A stretch of DNA of 64,000 nucleotides, from assembly GCA_003576915.1 (NCBI GenBank), contig QEVF01000019.1:1-64000 (forward strand). Direction: 5' to 3'. Below the pieces are notes generated by a model that was not told the DNA's origin, did no database searches, and saw nothing but the letters and a program-made list of their open reading frames with translations. Below are positions 28,192 through 36,497 of this stretch, piece by piece. Both the position numbers and the translations under genes were made by a program. This stretch comes from Planctomycetota bacterium (GTDB taxonomy: Bacteria > Planctomycetota > UBA8742 > UBA2392). The stretch's first letter is position 1; each line of letters begins with the position of its first letter.

Positions 28192-28755
28192 TTAATCGTT
28201 GACGCGCTCCATGAATTCGCCGGTTCGCGTGTCCACCTTGACCTTGTCGCCCTGGTTGATGTGGTTCGGGACCTTGATCTGAAGGCCGGTTTCAAGTGTG
28301 GCCGGCTTGAACACGTTGCTGACCGAGTTGCCGCGGATGCCCGGCTCGGCCTGGGCGATGGTCAGCACCACGCTGGCCGGCAGTTCCAGCGAAACCACCT
28401 TGCCCTCATGGAAGCAGATCTTCACTTCGTCGTTCTCGCGCAGGTAGTTCGCGGCTTCGCCCACGATGTCGGCCGGAATTTCCGGCTGCTCATAGGTCTC
28501 GTTGTCCATGAACACGAACACGTCGCCCTGCTTGTAAAGGAACTGCATGGGCTTGGTGTCGAGGTAGGCTTCCTCGAACTTGTCGTCGGGGTTGATGCGC
28601 CGCTGCGAGCCAATGCCCGTCATCAGGTCCTTGAACTTGATCTGGACAATGCCGCGCCAGTTGCCCGGCGTGATGTGCTCGAAGTTGGTGATGCGGACGA
28701 GCTTGCCATCGAGAATGATGACCTTGCCCACACGCAATTCAGTCGCCTTGATCAC
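28192..28755 (-). CDS. efp: elongation factor P, with Asn at the usual modified position
   Basis: 187 residues, normal EF-P length with three beta-barrel domains. Rescues ribosomes stalled at polyproline. The tip loop of domain I, PGK in E. coli (Lys34, beta-lysylated), reads TPGNWRG here: Asn32 takes the lysine position, so lysine-based modification is impossible. The rest is well conserved, including the C-terminal PNHINQGDKVKVDTRTGEFMERV signature. No epmA/earP-type modifying enzyme is in the window. GGGAG precedes the ATG. Confidence 0.93.
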   Translation of the reverse strand: MIKATELRVGKVIILDGKLVRITNFEHITPGNWRGIVQIKFKDLMTGIGSQRRINPDDKFEEAYLDTKPMQFLYKQGDVFVFMDNETYEQPEIPADIVGEAANYLRENDEVKICFHEGKVVSLELPASVVLTIAQAEPGIRGNSVSNVFKPATLETGLQIKVPNHINQGDKVKVDTRTGEFMERVND

Positions 28756-28889
28756 GGAATCTCCCGGCCAGAACAGGGGCGCTAGAGATAGCGGGGCGGG
28801 TCTGGACTGTCAACCGGGGGGAAGGCTGTTTCAGACTTCACCGCGGCGGCAGGGCCGCTATCATCGCGCGCACTTCACCGGAGAACGTC

Positions 28890-29279
28890 ATGGAGTCGCG
28901 CACGATTGAAACGTCGGAGGCCCCGCAGTTCCCCTCCATCCTCAGCCAGGCCCGCGTGGTGGGCAACCTGCTTTTCATTGGAGGCCAGGTTTCCATGAAG
29001 CCGGGCACGCGGGAAGTTTTTGGCACAGACATCCGCGACCAGGTGCGCCAGACGCTGGAGAACATCCGCGCCATCTGCGAGGCGGCGGGCTCGAACCTCT
29101 CGCGTGTGGTGAAGACCACGATCTTCCTGACCGACATGCGGCACTACGCGGCCATGAACGAGATTTACAAGCAGTTCTTCAAGCACCCCATGCCCGCCCG
29201 CAGTTGCGTGGCGGTGGCGGGACTGGCCCTGCCCTCCATGCTCGTCGAGATCGAGGCGGTGGCGGAAATACCGAAGTAG
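28890..29279 (+). CDS. RidA-family (YjgF/YER057c/UK114) protein
   Basis: 129 residues, the normal family size. RidA proteins are trimers that hydrolyse reactive enamine/imine intermediates made by PLP enzymes. Conserved family features: the GGQVSMKPGTREVFG loop, the QVRQTLENIRAICEAAGSN helix, and PARSCVAVAGLALPSMLVEIEAVA at the end with the Arg that binds the substrate carboxylate. Good Shine-Dalgarno (GGAGAA). Divergent from efp with a 134-bp spacer; fumC follows 102 bp later on the same strand and may be co-transcribed. Confidence 0.92.
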   Translation: MESRTIETSEAPQFPSILSQARVVGNLLFIGGQVSMKPGTREVFGTDIRDQVRQTLENIRAICEAAGSNLSRVVKTTIFLTDMRHYAAMNEIYKQFFKHPMPARSCVAVAGLALPSMLVEIEAVAEIPK

Positions 29280-29381
29280 TCTATCCCCAAAAGACCTCAT
29301 GCCGCTGATGAGGCGGCGGGTCATGCTATTGAACCAAAACGACGGCCGCGGCTTGGTGCCGGTGGATACGGAGACACGATC

Positions 29382-30782
29382 ATGAGCGAATATCGCATCG
29401 AGAAGGATTCCATGGGCGAGATGCAGGTGCCCAAGAACGCACTTTGGGGCGCCTCCACGGCGCGGGCCGTCCAGAACTTCCCCGTCTCGGGCCAGACCGG
29501 CAGCACCCTGCCCGACCTGATCAAGTCCTACGGCTACCTCAAAAAGGCCTGCGCGCTGGCCAACCGCGATGTCAAGGCGCTGGACGCCAAGATCGCCGAT
29601 GCCATCGCCCGTGCCGCCGATGAAATGATCGAGGGCAAGCACAACAGGGAGTTTGTCGTTGACGTCTTCCAGGCGGGCGCGGGCACAAGCATCAACATGA
29701 ACGCCAACGAGGTGCTGGCCACGCGCGCCATGCAGCTTGATCCCACGGTGAAGGTCAACCCCAACGACCACGTCAACTACGGGCAGAGCACCAACGACAC
29801 CTTTCCCACCGTGCTGCACCTCAGCGCGCTGCTGGCCTTTCCCCGGCTCGATAGCGGCCTCAAGGCCGTGCAGGAAGCCTGTGAGAAGAAGGGCAAGGAG
29901 TGGGCCCGCGTCATCAAGTCCGGTCGCACCCATTTGCAGGATGCGGTTCCGATCACGCTGGGTCAGGAGTTCATGAGCTGGCGCAACTGCGTTCGCCATG
30001 TACGGCAGAATCTGAAGGAAGCCGCCGACAAACTTCTGGAGCTTGCCCTGGGCGGCAGCGCCATTGGCAGCGGCCTGAACACGGCCGACGGATATCGGCC
30101 CGTGGCCTACAAGTACCTGCAGCAGTTCACGGGGCTGAAGGTGCGCGAGCCGGAAGACCCCTTTGAGGCCGTGAACTCGCGCTGGGCCTTCTTGAACTTC
30201 AGCGCGGCCATTCGCACGGCCGCCGTGGAACTCACCCGCGTCACCAATGACATCCGGCTGCTGTCATGCGGCCCCACGACGGGGCTTGACGAGTTCCGAC
30301 TCAAGCCCGTGCAGCCGGGCTCCAGCATCATGCCGGGCAAGATCAACCCCAGTAATCCGGAGTGCATGAACCAGTTGCTCTATCAGGTGCTGGGCAACGA
30401 TCACACGGTTTATCTGTGCGCGATGGCGGGCCAGCTGGATTTGAACGTCATGATGCCGACCATGTGCTGCACGACGCTCTGGAGCATGAACTGGCTGGCG
30501 AACTTCCTGCCCAAGTTCGCGGAAGACACGGTGGCCGGCTGCACCCTCAACGCCGAGCGCTGCCAGAACTACCTTGAGACCAGCCAGGCGCTCGTGACCG
30601 TGCTCAACCCGATCATCGGCTATGCCAACGCCGCCAAGATCGCCAAGGAGACCCTGACGACGGGCAAGACGCCCAAGCAGTTGATCCGCGAACACGGCAT
30701 CCTTACGCCGGAGCAGGAGAAGAAGTACTACGACATCGACTACCTGACCCGGCGCTACCCGCAAGCCGGCTTTGACTCGTAG
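29382..30782 (+). CDS. fumC: class II fumarate hydratase
   Basis: 466 residues, full length. Interconverts fumarate and malate in the TCA cycle without an iron-sulfur cluster. Signature loop GSSIMPGKINPSNPECMNQ (about residues 306-324) carries the conserved serine and lysine; NDHVNYGQSTNDTFPT and SGRTHLQDAVPITLGQE are also intact. The related aspartase shares this fold, but the overall match is to fumarase. GGAG lies upstream of the ATG, and a hairpin (30814-30833) follows the stop. mdh, the next enzyme of the cycle, lies 6.6 kb away. Confidence 0.94.
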   Translation: MSEYRIEKDSMGEMQVPKNALWGASTARAVQNFPVSGQTGSTLPDLIKSYGYLKKACALANRDVKALDAKIADAIARAADEMIEGKHNREFVVDVFQAGAGTSINMNANEVLATRAMQLDPTVKVNPNDHVNYGQSTNDTFPTVLHLSALLAFPRLDSGLKAVQEACEKKGKEWARVIKSGRTHLQDAVPITLGQEFMSWRNCVRHVRQNLKEAADKLLELALGGSAIGSGLNTADGYRPVAYKYLQQFTGLKVREPEDPFEAVNSRWAFLNFSAAIRTAAVELTRVTNDIRLLSCGPTTGLDEFRLKPVQPGSSIMPGKINPSNPECMNQLLYQVLGNDHTVYLCAMAGQLDLNVMMPTMCCTTLWSMNWLANFLPKFAEDTVAGCTLNAERCQNYLETSQALVTVLNPIIGYANAAKIAKETLTTGKTPKQLIREHGILTPEQEKKYYDIDYLTRRYPQAGFDS

Positions 30783-30813
30783 GACGCTTTGAAGGATTGA
30801 AGGAGCGGAGTGC

Positions 30814-30833
30814 GGGGCGCCCACAGGCGCCCC
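30814..30833 (+). terminator. hairpin downstream of fumC
   Basis: 8-bp stem (30814-30821 with 30826-30833), loop CACA, 32 bp after the fumC stop. No T tract follows. The -10 box of the next gene lies directly behind it, so the hairpin marks the boundary between two transcripts. Confidence 0.5.
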
Positions 30834-30839
30834 CTCTGC

Positions 30840-30845
30840 TAGAAT
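30840..30845 (+). promoter_or_regulatory. -10 box of hypothetical gene, leaderless spacing
   Basis: TAGAAT followed by 6 nt (CGACGC) and the ATG at 30852; no Shine-Dalgarno in between. Same arrangement as bshC, the glycosyltransferase and the TPR gene. Confidence 0.45.
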
Positions 30846-30851
30846 CGACGC

Positions 30852-31331
30852 ATGCGCCAGGCTACCACCAAGAACGCCCGCAAGGTCACCATCGTCGAAA
30901 TCAAGAAGTTCGACGAGGCCCTCCAGAGCGTGCCCAAGGCGCCCTTTGGCGCCCTGGTCGTTCTGCCCGGCGCCGAGCTCGGTCTCTACAAGAAGGCCCA
31001 GATCAGGGCCGCGCGCATCCTCGCCACCCATCTCATGGAGTGCGGCTGCTCCTGGATTACGCTCCATGGCGGGCGCCAGACCGACGCCATCTTGGCCCAG
31101 TTCGACGAGGCCGTGGTCGATTACCAGCTCGCGGGCCACCCCGACGCCGAGTGCGGCTCTTCCGGCGACCCCAACAACGACCTCGAAGAGAGCGTGCGGG
31201 AGGCCGTCTACTGGGGCAAGGCCCAGTATGAAGGCGCCCTGGGCGACCTGCTCTGCGTCATCGTGGCCGACGAGCCCGCCCCCTGGGGCGACCGGGTTGA
31301 AAGTCTTGTGCAATCCGTCGAAGACCTGTAA
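30852..31331 (+). CDS. hypothetical cytoplasmic protein
   Basis: 159 residues, no signal peptide or membrane segment. A basic start (MRQATTKNARKVTIVEIKKF) leads into an alternating alpha/beta pattern: ALVVLP strand, a helix with an ATHLMECGCSWITLHGG turn, and LLCVIVADE strand near the end. Compact single domain; no family recognised with confidence. Probably leaderless. The DUF2179 gene begins 9 bp after its stop, so the two form an operon. Confidence 0.72.
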   Translation: MRQATTKNARKVTIVEIKKFDEALQSVPKAPFGALVVLPGAELGLYKKAQIRAARILATHLMECGCSWITLHGGRQTDAILAQFDEAVVDYQLAGHPDAECGSSGDPNNDLEESVREAVYWGKAQYEGALGDLLCVIVADEPAPWGDRVESLVQSVEDL

Positions 31332-31340
31332 CTAATCTGC

Positions 31341-31880
31341 GTGGACTGGGACGTCATTCTGCTGGCCGCGCTTGTCTTTGCCGCCCGTCTCTGTGACGTG
31401 GCGCTGGGCACCTTGCGCCATGCCCTTGTGGTGGGGGGGCACCGCGGGCTGGTCTGGCTCATTGCCTTTCTTGAGTCGCTGGTGTGGGTCTTTGCCATCT
31501 CCCGCGTCATCACGAACATCTCTCAGCCCGCCGTGGCCATCGCGTTTGCGCTGGGCTTTGCCTCGGGAACCTTCGTGGGCATGACCGTGGAACGCTTCAT
31601 CAAGCTGGGTGAGCAGGTCGTGCGCATCTTCACCACCCAGGGAGACGAAGTCGCGCGCCGCCTTCGCGAGCGCGGCCATCGCGTGACCCAGTTCGAGGGC
31701 AGGGGCCGGGACGGCCGGGTGGACTTGCTGTTTATCCAGGTCGCCCGGCGCAAAGCGGCCCAGGCCGTGAAGGATGCCCGTGCAGTAGATGCCTGCTGCT
31801 TCTACGTGATTGACGACGTTCGTGCCGCGGCCGTAGGGCGCCAGGGTTCGGGGCCGGCCACGCCCGACATGCAGAAGTAG
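31341..31880 (+). CDS. DUF2179/UPF0316-type membrane protein
   Basis: 179 residues: three membrane helices in the first ~85 residues (RLCDVALGTLRHALVVGGHRG lies in the family's characteristic first loop) followed by a soluble C-terminal DUF2179-like domain (about 95-165). Start is GTG at 31341, 9 bp after the upstream stop. DUF2179 proteins are proposed to sense small nucleotides at the membrane, but nothing is proven. Converges directly on the DoxX gene, with which it shares no bases. Confidence 0.82.
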   Translation: MDWDVILLAALVFAARLCDVALGTLRHALVVGGHRGLVWLIAFLESLVWVFAISRVITNISQPAVAIAFALGFASGTFVGMTVERFIKLGEQVVRIFTTQGDEVARRLRERGHRVTQFEGRGRDGRVDLLFIQVARRKAAQAVKDARAVDACCFYVIDDVRAAAVGRQGSGPATPDMQK

Positions 31881-32297
31881 CTATCTCTTGGCCGTGCGTC
31901 GCGCCGCCAGGTAAGCGTCAAGCGAGTAGCGACCGCCGCCCGTCAGAAACAGCACGGTGTAGACCGTCAGGTACATCAGGGCCAGCTCCTTGCGGATCAG
32001 CGGATCGTCGGCGTGCACGATGAAGGCGGCCACCGCCATCGTGACCCAGAGCGGAATGACGGCGATGCGCGTGCCCAGACCCGCCATCACAAACAGGGAG
32101 GCCACGAACTCAGCCAGGGCCGCAAGCACCAGGCTGGGTGTCTCGCCGATGCCCAGGGGGTCCGCGAACTTGAAATTGCCGGAAAACAGCATCGAGAGCT
32201 TCGACCATCCGTGGGTCAGCATCAGGCCGCCGGAAGCCAGCCGCAGGACCAGCAGGCCGATGGACTGGCCCAGTTCGCCAAAGAGCCTTTTGAACAT
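31881..32297 (-). CDS. DoxX-family membrane protein
   Basis: 138 residues, four predicted membrane helices. The RLASGGLMLTHGWSKL segment in helix 1 is characteristic of DoxX, and GIGETPSLVLAALAEFVASLFVMAGL of helix 2. Family members are small inner-membrane proteins linked to respiratory redox or stress responses. The ATG at 32297 has AGGATCCC before it; longer in-frame starts reach into the divergent amidase promoter region and are rejected. Stop codon lies immediately after the DUF2179 gene end. Confidence 0.88.
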   Translation of the reverse strand: MFKRLFGELGQSIGLLVLRLASGGLMLTHGWSKLSMLFSGNFKFADPLGIGETPSLVLAALAEFVASLFVMAGLGTRIAVIPLWVTMAVAAFIVHADDPLIRKELALMYLTVYTVLFLTGGGRYSLDAYLAARRTAKR

Positions 32298-32386
32298 GGG
32301 ATCCTCGCTGCGAGCCGGGTTCATTGTGGCTGCCGGTCGTCGTCGCGCAAGGTAAACTCGGACCTGATTTGAAACTTGAGGGTGCC

Positions 32387-35300
32387 ATGAAACCACTCGC
32401 AATCTCGTGCGCGCTGGCCGTTGCACTGCTGTTCTGCCTGGCCCCGGACGGGGAAGTCAGGGCTGACCCGCACCTCAGGCCCAGCGCGGGATCGCTTTCC
32501 GGGCGTCGCATTTTCGTCAGTCCCGGCCACGGCTGGTATCTGCACAGCACTCTGGGCTGGACGACGCAGCGCGGAAACGTCAACGGTCTGGTCGAAGATT
32601 TCAGCAACGCGCTGCTGGCCATCGACTATGTCATTCCCTATCTCACGAATGCCGGGGCGCAGGTGGTGTGCGCCCGCGAGCGCAGCTTCAACACGCAGGA
32701 GTTCTTTGGCGACAACGGCGACACCACTTACACCAGTTCCGGCACCTGGACCAACAGCAGCAATGTCAGCGGCTATTACGGCACGAATTATCGCTGGGCG
32801 AGCACCAGCCTGACGGAGAGCGCGGTTTCGCGCTGGACCTTCGACATTACGGCGGAAGGGCGCTATCCGGTCTATGTGCGCTACACGGCGGGCAGCGATC
32901 GTGCCACGGACGCGCTTTACCGCGTGTTCCACGCCGGCGGCACGGCCAGCGTGCCGGTGAACCAGAGCATCCAGGGCGGCCGCTGGCTCTATCTCGGCGA
33001 GTGGGAGTTCAATGCGGCCAGCGATGCCATCATCGAGCTGTCCAACCAGAGCGCAACCACGGGCAAGGTCGTCATCGCCGATGGCGTCCGTGTCGGCGGC
33101 GGCACGGGCCAGAGCGGCCACCCGCGCTACGAAGAGCAGAGCACCTACTGGGCCGAGCTTGTGGGAGCCCCCAGCAGCGTTTACAACGCCGGCGACGTCA
33201 GTTGCCGCCCCCTGCACATGGAATGGTGGGGAGGCTTTGACCTGTTCCTTTCCATGCACAGCAACGCCAGCGGCCAGACCCCGCCCTCGAGCGCGCGCGG
33301 CACGGTGACCTACACTTACAACAACGGCGGCAGCACCCAGCATTCTTCGGCGCTGCTGGCGCAGAGCGTCGCCTTCGCCCAGCTCATCAATGACCAGATC
33401 GTGGACGACATGCGCGCCCTGCACGACTCCACCTGGGTGGATCGCGGCCTGAACAGCGCCAACTTCGGCGAGTTGCGCAGCGCCACCAGTTGCCCCAGCG
33501 CGCTGGTGGAAACGGCCTTCCACGACAACATTCAGGATGCCGCGTGGCTGCGCAGCCCCAAGGGCAAGCACACCATGGGCCGCGCCATCTACAAGGCCGT
33601 GGCCCGCTACTTCAACGCGGGGGCCACCATTTTGCCCCTACCGCCGGTCAACCTGCGCATGATCAACTCGGGCAGCGGGCAGGTCACCCTGAGCTGGTCG
33701 GCGCAGAATGACCCCCTTGAAGCCAGTGCCGTTCCGGCCGGCTACCGGGTCTATCTCTCGAATGACGGCTTTGCCTTCGATGATGGGCGCGCGGCCAGCG
33801 GCGCCTCCAGCCATGTGATCACGGGGCTGGCGCCCGGCCAGACGGTCTTTGCGAAGGTTACGGCGTTGAATGCCGGCGGCGAAAGCCTGGCCAGCGAAGT
33901 GCTCTGCGCCCGCACCCCTGACGCCCAGGCCGGCACCCTGCCCACCCCGTTGCTGATTGTCAGCGGCTACGACCGCTACGACGAATTCACCTACTACCAG
34001 CAGGGCAGCGGCCTGAGCACCGGCGACCTCCATGTGCGCAACACCTTTGACACCGTGCGCCGCCACGCGCTGAGCGCGGGCAAGGCCACCACGGCGCAAG
34101 GCGGCACCTGGCATTTCGATTCTGCCAGCAACGAGGCCGTCATCAGCGGCAGTGTCAGCCTGACGAACTATGCCGCCGTGGACTGGGTGCTCGGCAACGA
34201 GAGCACGGCCGACGAAACGTTCTCCGCCGCCGAGCAGTCCCTGGTCAGCGCCTTTCGCACCGGCGGCGGGGCCCTGCTGGTCAGTGGCAGCGAGATCGGC
34301 TGGGATTTGGACCGTTCCAGCGGGCCCACGAGCGCCGATCGCGCCTTTTACAACAGCGTGCTCAAGGCCGATTATGTCGCCGATTCCAGCAACGATTGGA
34401 CAGTCGATGGCGTCAGCGGCAGCATCTTTGCAGGCTTGAGTAACGTCGCCTTCGACAACGGCAACGGCTTTTCGTACACCGTGGGCTACCCCGATGTGCT
34501 GGCCGTCAGCGGCGGCAGCACGGCGTGCCTGACCTACAGCGCGGGCGTGATTGCGGGAGTCCAGTTTGCCTCGCCGCCTCTGGTGAACCTTGGCTTTCCG
34601 CTGGAGACGTTGAACAATTCGGCCACGCGCGACGACATGATGCAGCGCATCCTGCGCTTCCTCACGCCGGCCTACAGCGGCATCTCCGGAAGCGCGGGAG
34701 TGAGCGTCGTGACTGCCTCGTTGCCCAATGCCACCGTGGGCCTTAGTTACTCTCAGACGCTGCAGGCCACGGGGGGCACAGCACCCTACACATGGGATAT
34801 CACGGCCGGCGCCCTTCCTCCCGGCCTCACCCTCAGTACGGCGGGCCTGCTTTCCGGCACGCCCGCGGCTGCCGGCACGTTCAACTTTACCGTGCGTGCC
34901 CGTGACAGCGCGCTTTCCCCCGGCACAAGACCCCTGACACTGATTGTCGACCCCAGCGGCTCGCCCGGCGGGCCCGTTGTGGTCGCTACCACAACGCTGC
35001 CCAACGGCATCGTCGGGCAGGCCTACTCGCAGGGCCTCAGCGCCTCGGGCGGCCAGCCGCCCTATACGTGGGCCGTGATCGCGGGCAGCCTGCCGGCGGG
35101 GCTCACGCTCTCGTCCAACGGTGTCATCTCCGGCACGCCCGGAAGCGCCATCGTGGCCAACTTCACTGTGCGCGCAACAGACAGCGCCGCCTCGCCCCAG
35201 CAGGGCAGCGCGGCACTGACCTTGACCGTGGGCACGTCGACGGGCGGCCTGTTCATCACGACGGCAGGCCTGCCCTCGGGAACTGCAGGCAGCGGCTATG

Positions 35301-35629
35301 CGTCGCAGCTTGCGGCCACGGGCGGCGTGGCGCCCCTGGTCTGGGATGTCACGGCGGGCTTCCTGCCCCCGGGCCTGAACCTGAACCAGAGCACGGGTGA
35401 GATCTCCGGAATCCCCACGGCCGCGGGAAGCTATGCGTTCACCGTTACGGTCACGGATGCCGCGCTGGCGACGGACAGCCGCGGCCTGTCCATCGCTGTG
35501 GGCAATGGCTCCAGCGACGACGGCGGCGGCTGCACCGCAGGCGACACGCCGGCAATTTCGCGCTATGCCCTGGCGGCGGCGCTGGCATTGCTGGTGCTGG
35601 CGGCCGGGCAGAGGCGGCGCATGGCCTGA
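32387..35629 (+). CDS. giant secreted N-acetylmuramoyl-L-alanine amidase with Ig-like repeats and GGGC-type C-terminal sorting signal
   Basis: 1080 residues. Signal peptide (1-26); zinc amidase (Amidase_3) fold with ligands and base in place: His48 (SPGHGW), Glu70, His291 (SMHSNA) and Glu375 (VETAFHDN). A beta-sandwich of golvesin/xanthan-lyase type (about 95-245) is inserted between Glu70 and His291. Then a fibronectin-III-like domain (about 415-500), an alpha/beta domain starting LLIVSGYDRYDEF (about 515-760), three putative-Ig (He_PIG) repeats (from about 769, 863 and 955), and a C-terminal GGGCT, hydrophobic helix and RRR. Cleaves peptidoglycan stem peptides; the tail probably anchors it in the envelope. 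Confidence 0.88.
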   Translation: MKPLAISCALAVALLFCLAPDGEVRADPHLRPSAGSLSGRRIFVSPGHGWYLHSTLGWTTQRGNVNGLVEDFSNALLAIDYVIPYLTNAGAQVVCARERSFNTQEFFGDNGDTTYTSSGTWTNSSNVSGYYGTNYRWASTSLTESAVSRWTFDITAEGRYPVYVRYTAGSDRATDALYRVFHAGGTASVPVNQSIQGGRWLYLGEWEFNAASDAIIELSNQSATTGKVVIADGVRVGGGTGQSGHPRYEEQSTYWAELVGAPSSVYNAGDVSCRPLHMEWWGGFDLFLSMHSNASGQTPPSSARGTVTYTYNNGGSTQHSSALLAQSVAFAQLINDQIVDDMRALHDSTWVDRGLNSANFGELRSATSCPSALVETAFHDNIQDAAWLRSPKGKHTMGRAIYKAVARYFNAGATILPLPPVNLRMINSGSGQVTLSWSAQNDPLEASAVPAGYRVYLSNDGFAFDDGRAASGASSHVITGLAPGQTVFAKVTALNAGGESLASEVLCARTPDAQAGTLPTPLLIVSGYDRYDEFTYYQQGSGLSTGDLHVRNTFDTVRRHALSAGKATTAQGGTWHFDSASNEAVISGSVSLTNYAAVDWVLGNESTADETFSAAEQSLVSAFRTGGGALLVSGSEIGWDLDRSSGPTSADRAFYNSVLKADYVADSSNDWTVDGVSGSIFAGLSNVAFDNGNGFSYTVGYPDVLAVSGGSTACLTYSAGVIAGVQFASPPLVNLGFPLETLNNSATRDDMMQRILRFLTPAYSGISGSAGVSVVTASLPNATVGLSYSQTLQATGGTAPYTWDITAGALPPGLTLSTAGLLSGTPAAAGTFNFTVRARDSALSPGTRPLTLIVDPSGSPGGPVVVATTTLPNGIVGQAYSQGLSASGGQPPYTWAVIAGSLPAGLTLSSNGVISGTPGSAIVANFTVRATDSAASPQQGSAALTLTVGTSTGGLFITTAGLPSGTAGSGYASQLAATGGVAPLVWDVTAGFLPPGLNLNQSTGEISGIPTAAGSYAFTVTVTDAALATDSRGLSIAVGNGSSDDGGGCTAGDTPAISRYALAAALALLVLAAGQRRRMA

Positions 35630-35677
35630 TGCAGGCTTGAGGCAGCACCACAAGGGCGCCACAGACGGGTGAGGTTC

Positions 35678-36325
35678 ATGTTCACGGGAATCATTGAAGC
35701 CGCTTTGACTGTCGTTGACGTTGCGCCCGCCGGGGGCGTGACGCGTCTGACACTTGACCTGTCAAGCCTCGCGGATGCGGCATCCATCAGACTGGGAGAC
35801 AGCGTGGCCATCAACGGCTGCTGCCTGACCGTGGCGAAGCTGGCCGGGGGGCGGGCGACCTTTGAGGCCATTCCTGAAACGCTGAAGCTAACGAACCTCG
35901 GTGCGCTCAAGAAGGGATCTCGGGTGAATGTCGAGCGCGCGCTCAAGGCCGGCGCGCGCCTGGATGGCCACCTCGTGCAGGGCCACGTGGACGGTGTAGG
36001 CAGCATTGCCGAGATCAAGGGCGACCAGGGCGAGCGCCGCGTGAAAGTGAAGTGCGGCGGCGATTTCGCGCGACAGTGCGTGCACAAGGGCAGCGTGTGC
36101 CTGGACGGGATTTCACTGACGATTGCCGAGCTTGGCCCTGACTGGTTCACGGTCGCCATCATTCCGCACACCTGGGATGTCACGAACCTGCAGGCGCGAA
36201 GGGCGGGCGATGAAGTCAACCTCGAGGCCGATGCCATCGGCAAGTATGTTCTCGCCCACATGCAGCGGATGTTTCCCGCGGGCACCATCGACGAGAAGCT
36301 GCTCAGGAACGCCGGGTGGAAGTAG
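35678..36325 (+). CDS. ribE: riboflavin synthase, alpha subunit
   Basis: 215 residues, made of two similar lumazine-binding domains (about 1-97 and 98-200). Dismutates two 6,7-dimethyl-8-ribityllumazines to riboflavin. Starts MFTGIIE as the family does, so the ATG at 35678 is used rather than the GTG 9 nt upstream; the second domain has the matching LDGHLVQGHVDGVG segment. No other rib gene and no FMN riboswitch is visible nearby. It begins 48 bp after the amidase stop on the same strand. A miniature inverted-repeat element follows 24 bp after its stop. Confidence 0.95.
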   Translation: MFTGIIEAALTVVDVAPAGGVTRLTLDLSSLADAASIRLGDSVAINGCCLTVAKLAGGRATFEAIPETLKLTNLGALKKGSRVNVERALKAGARLDGHLVQGHVDGVGSIAEIKGDQGERRVKVKCGGDFARQCVHKGSVCLDGISLTIAELGPDWFTVAIIPHTWDVTNLQARRAGDEVNLEADAIGKYVLAHMQRMFPAGTIDEKLLRNAGWK

Positions 36326-36349
36326 CCGACGCAGCCTTCGCCCCCTGCG

Positions 36350-36497
36350 CTAGCAGGCCGCTGAAAAAGTCGAAATGCCGACTTTTTCAGCGGAAGGCAA
36401 AGGCCAAAGTGCCGGGCAAAGCCCGTCACTTTGCCGGCCCGTGCGGTCGCGCGGGCCGGGCAGACTGCCGAAAAGGACTTTTTCAGCAGTCTGCTAG
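36350..36497. mobile_element. 148-bp MITE-like element with 22-bp terminal inverted repeats
   Basis: Left end 36350-36371 and right end 36476-36497 are reverse complements at 20 of 22 positions; both outermost four bases are CTAG, which may be a target duplication. Inside lies a perfect 11-bp hairpin (36361-36371 with 36380-36390) that reuses the left end, and a GC-rich fold near 36433-36460. There is no open reading frame and no transposase in the window, so it would need a partner in trans. It sits between convergent ribE and the FdhD-like gene. Confidence 0.82.

Noticed and set aside
33638-35662. 674-codon open frame on the minus strand
   Set aside because: Antisense shadow of the amidase gene; Gly/Arg/Ala-rich with no domain, while the + strand has a signal peptide, Zn-site residues and Ig repeats.
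35630-35677. FMN riboswitch before ribE
   Set aside because: The intergenic region is only 48 bp; an FMN riboswitch needs well over 100 nt.
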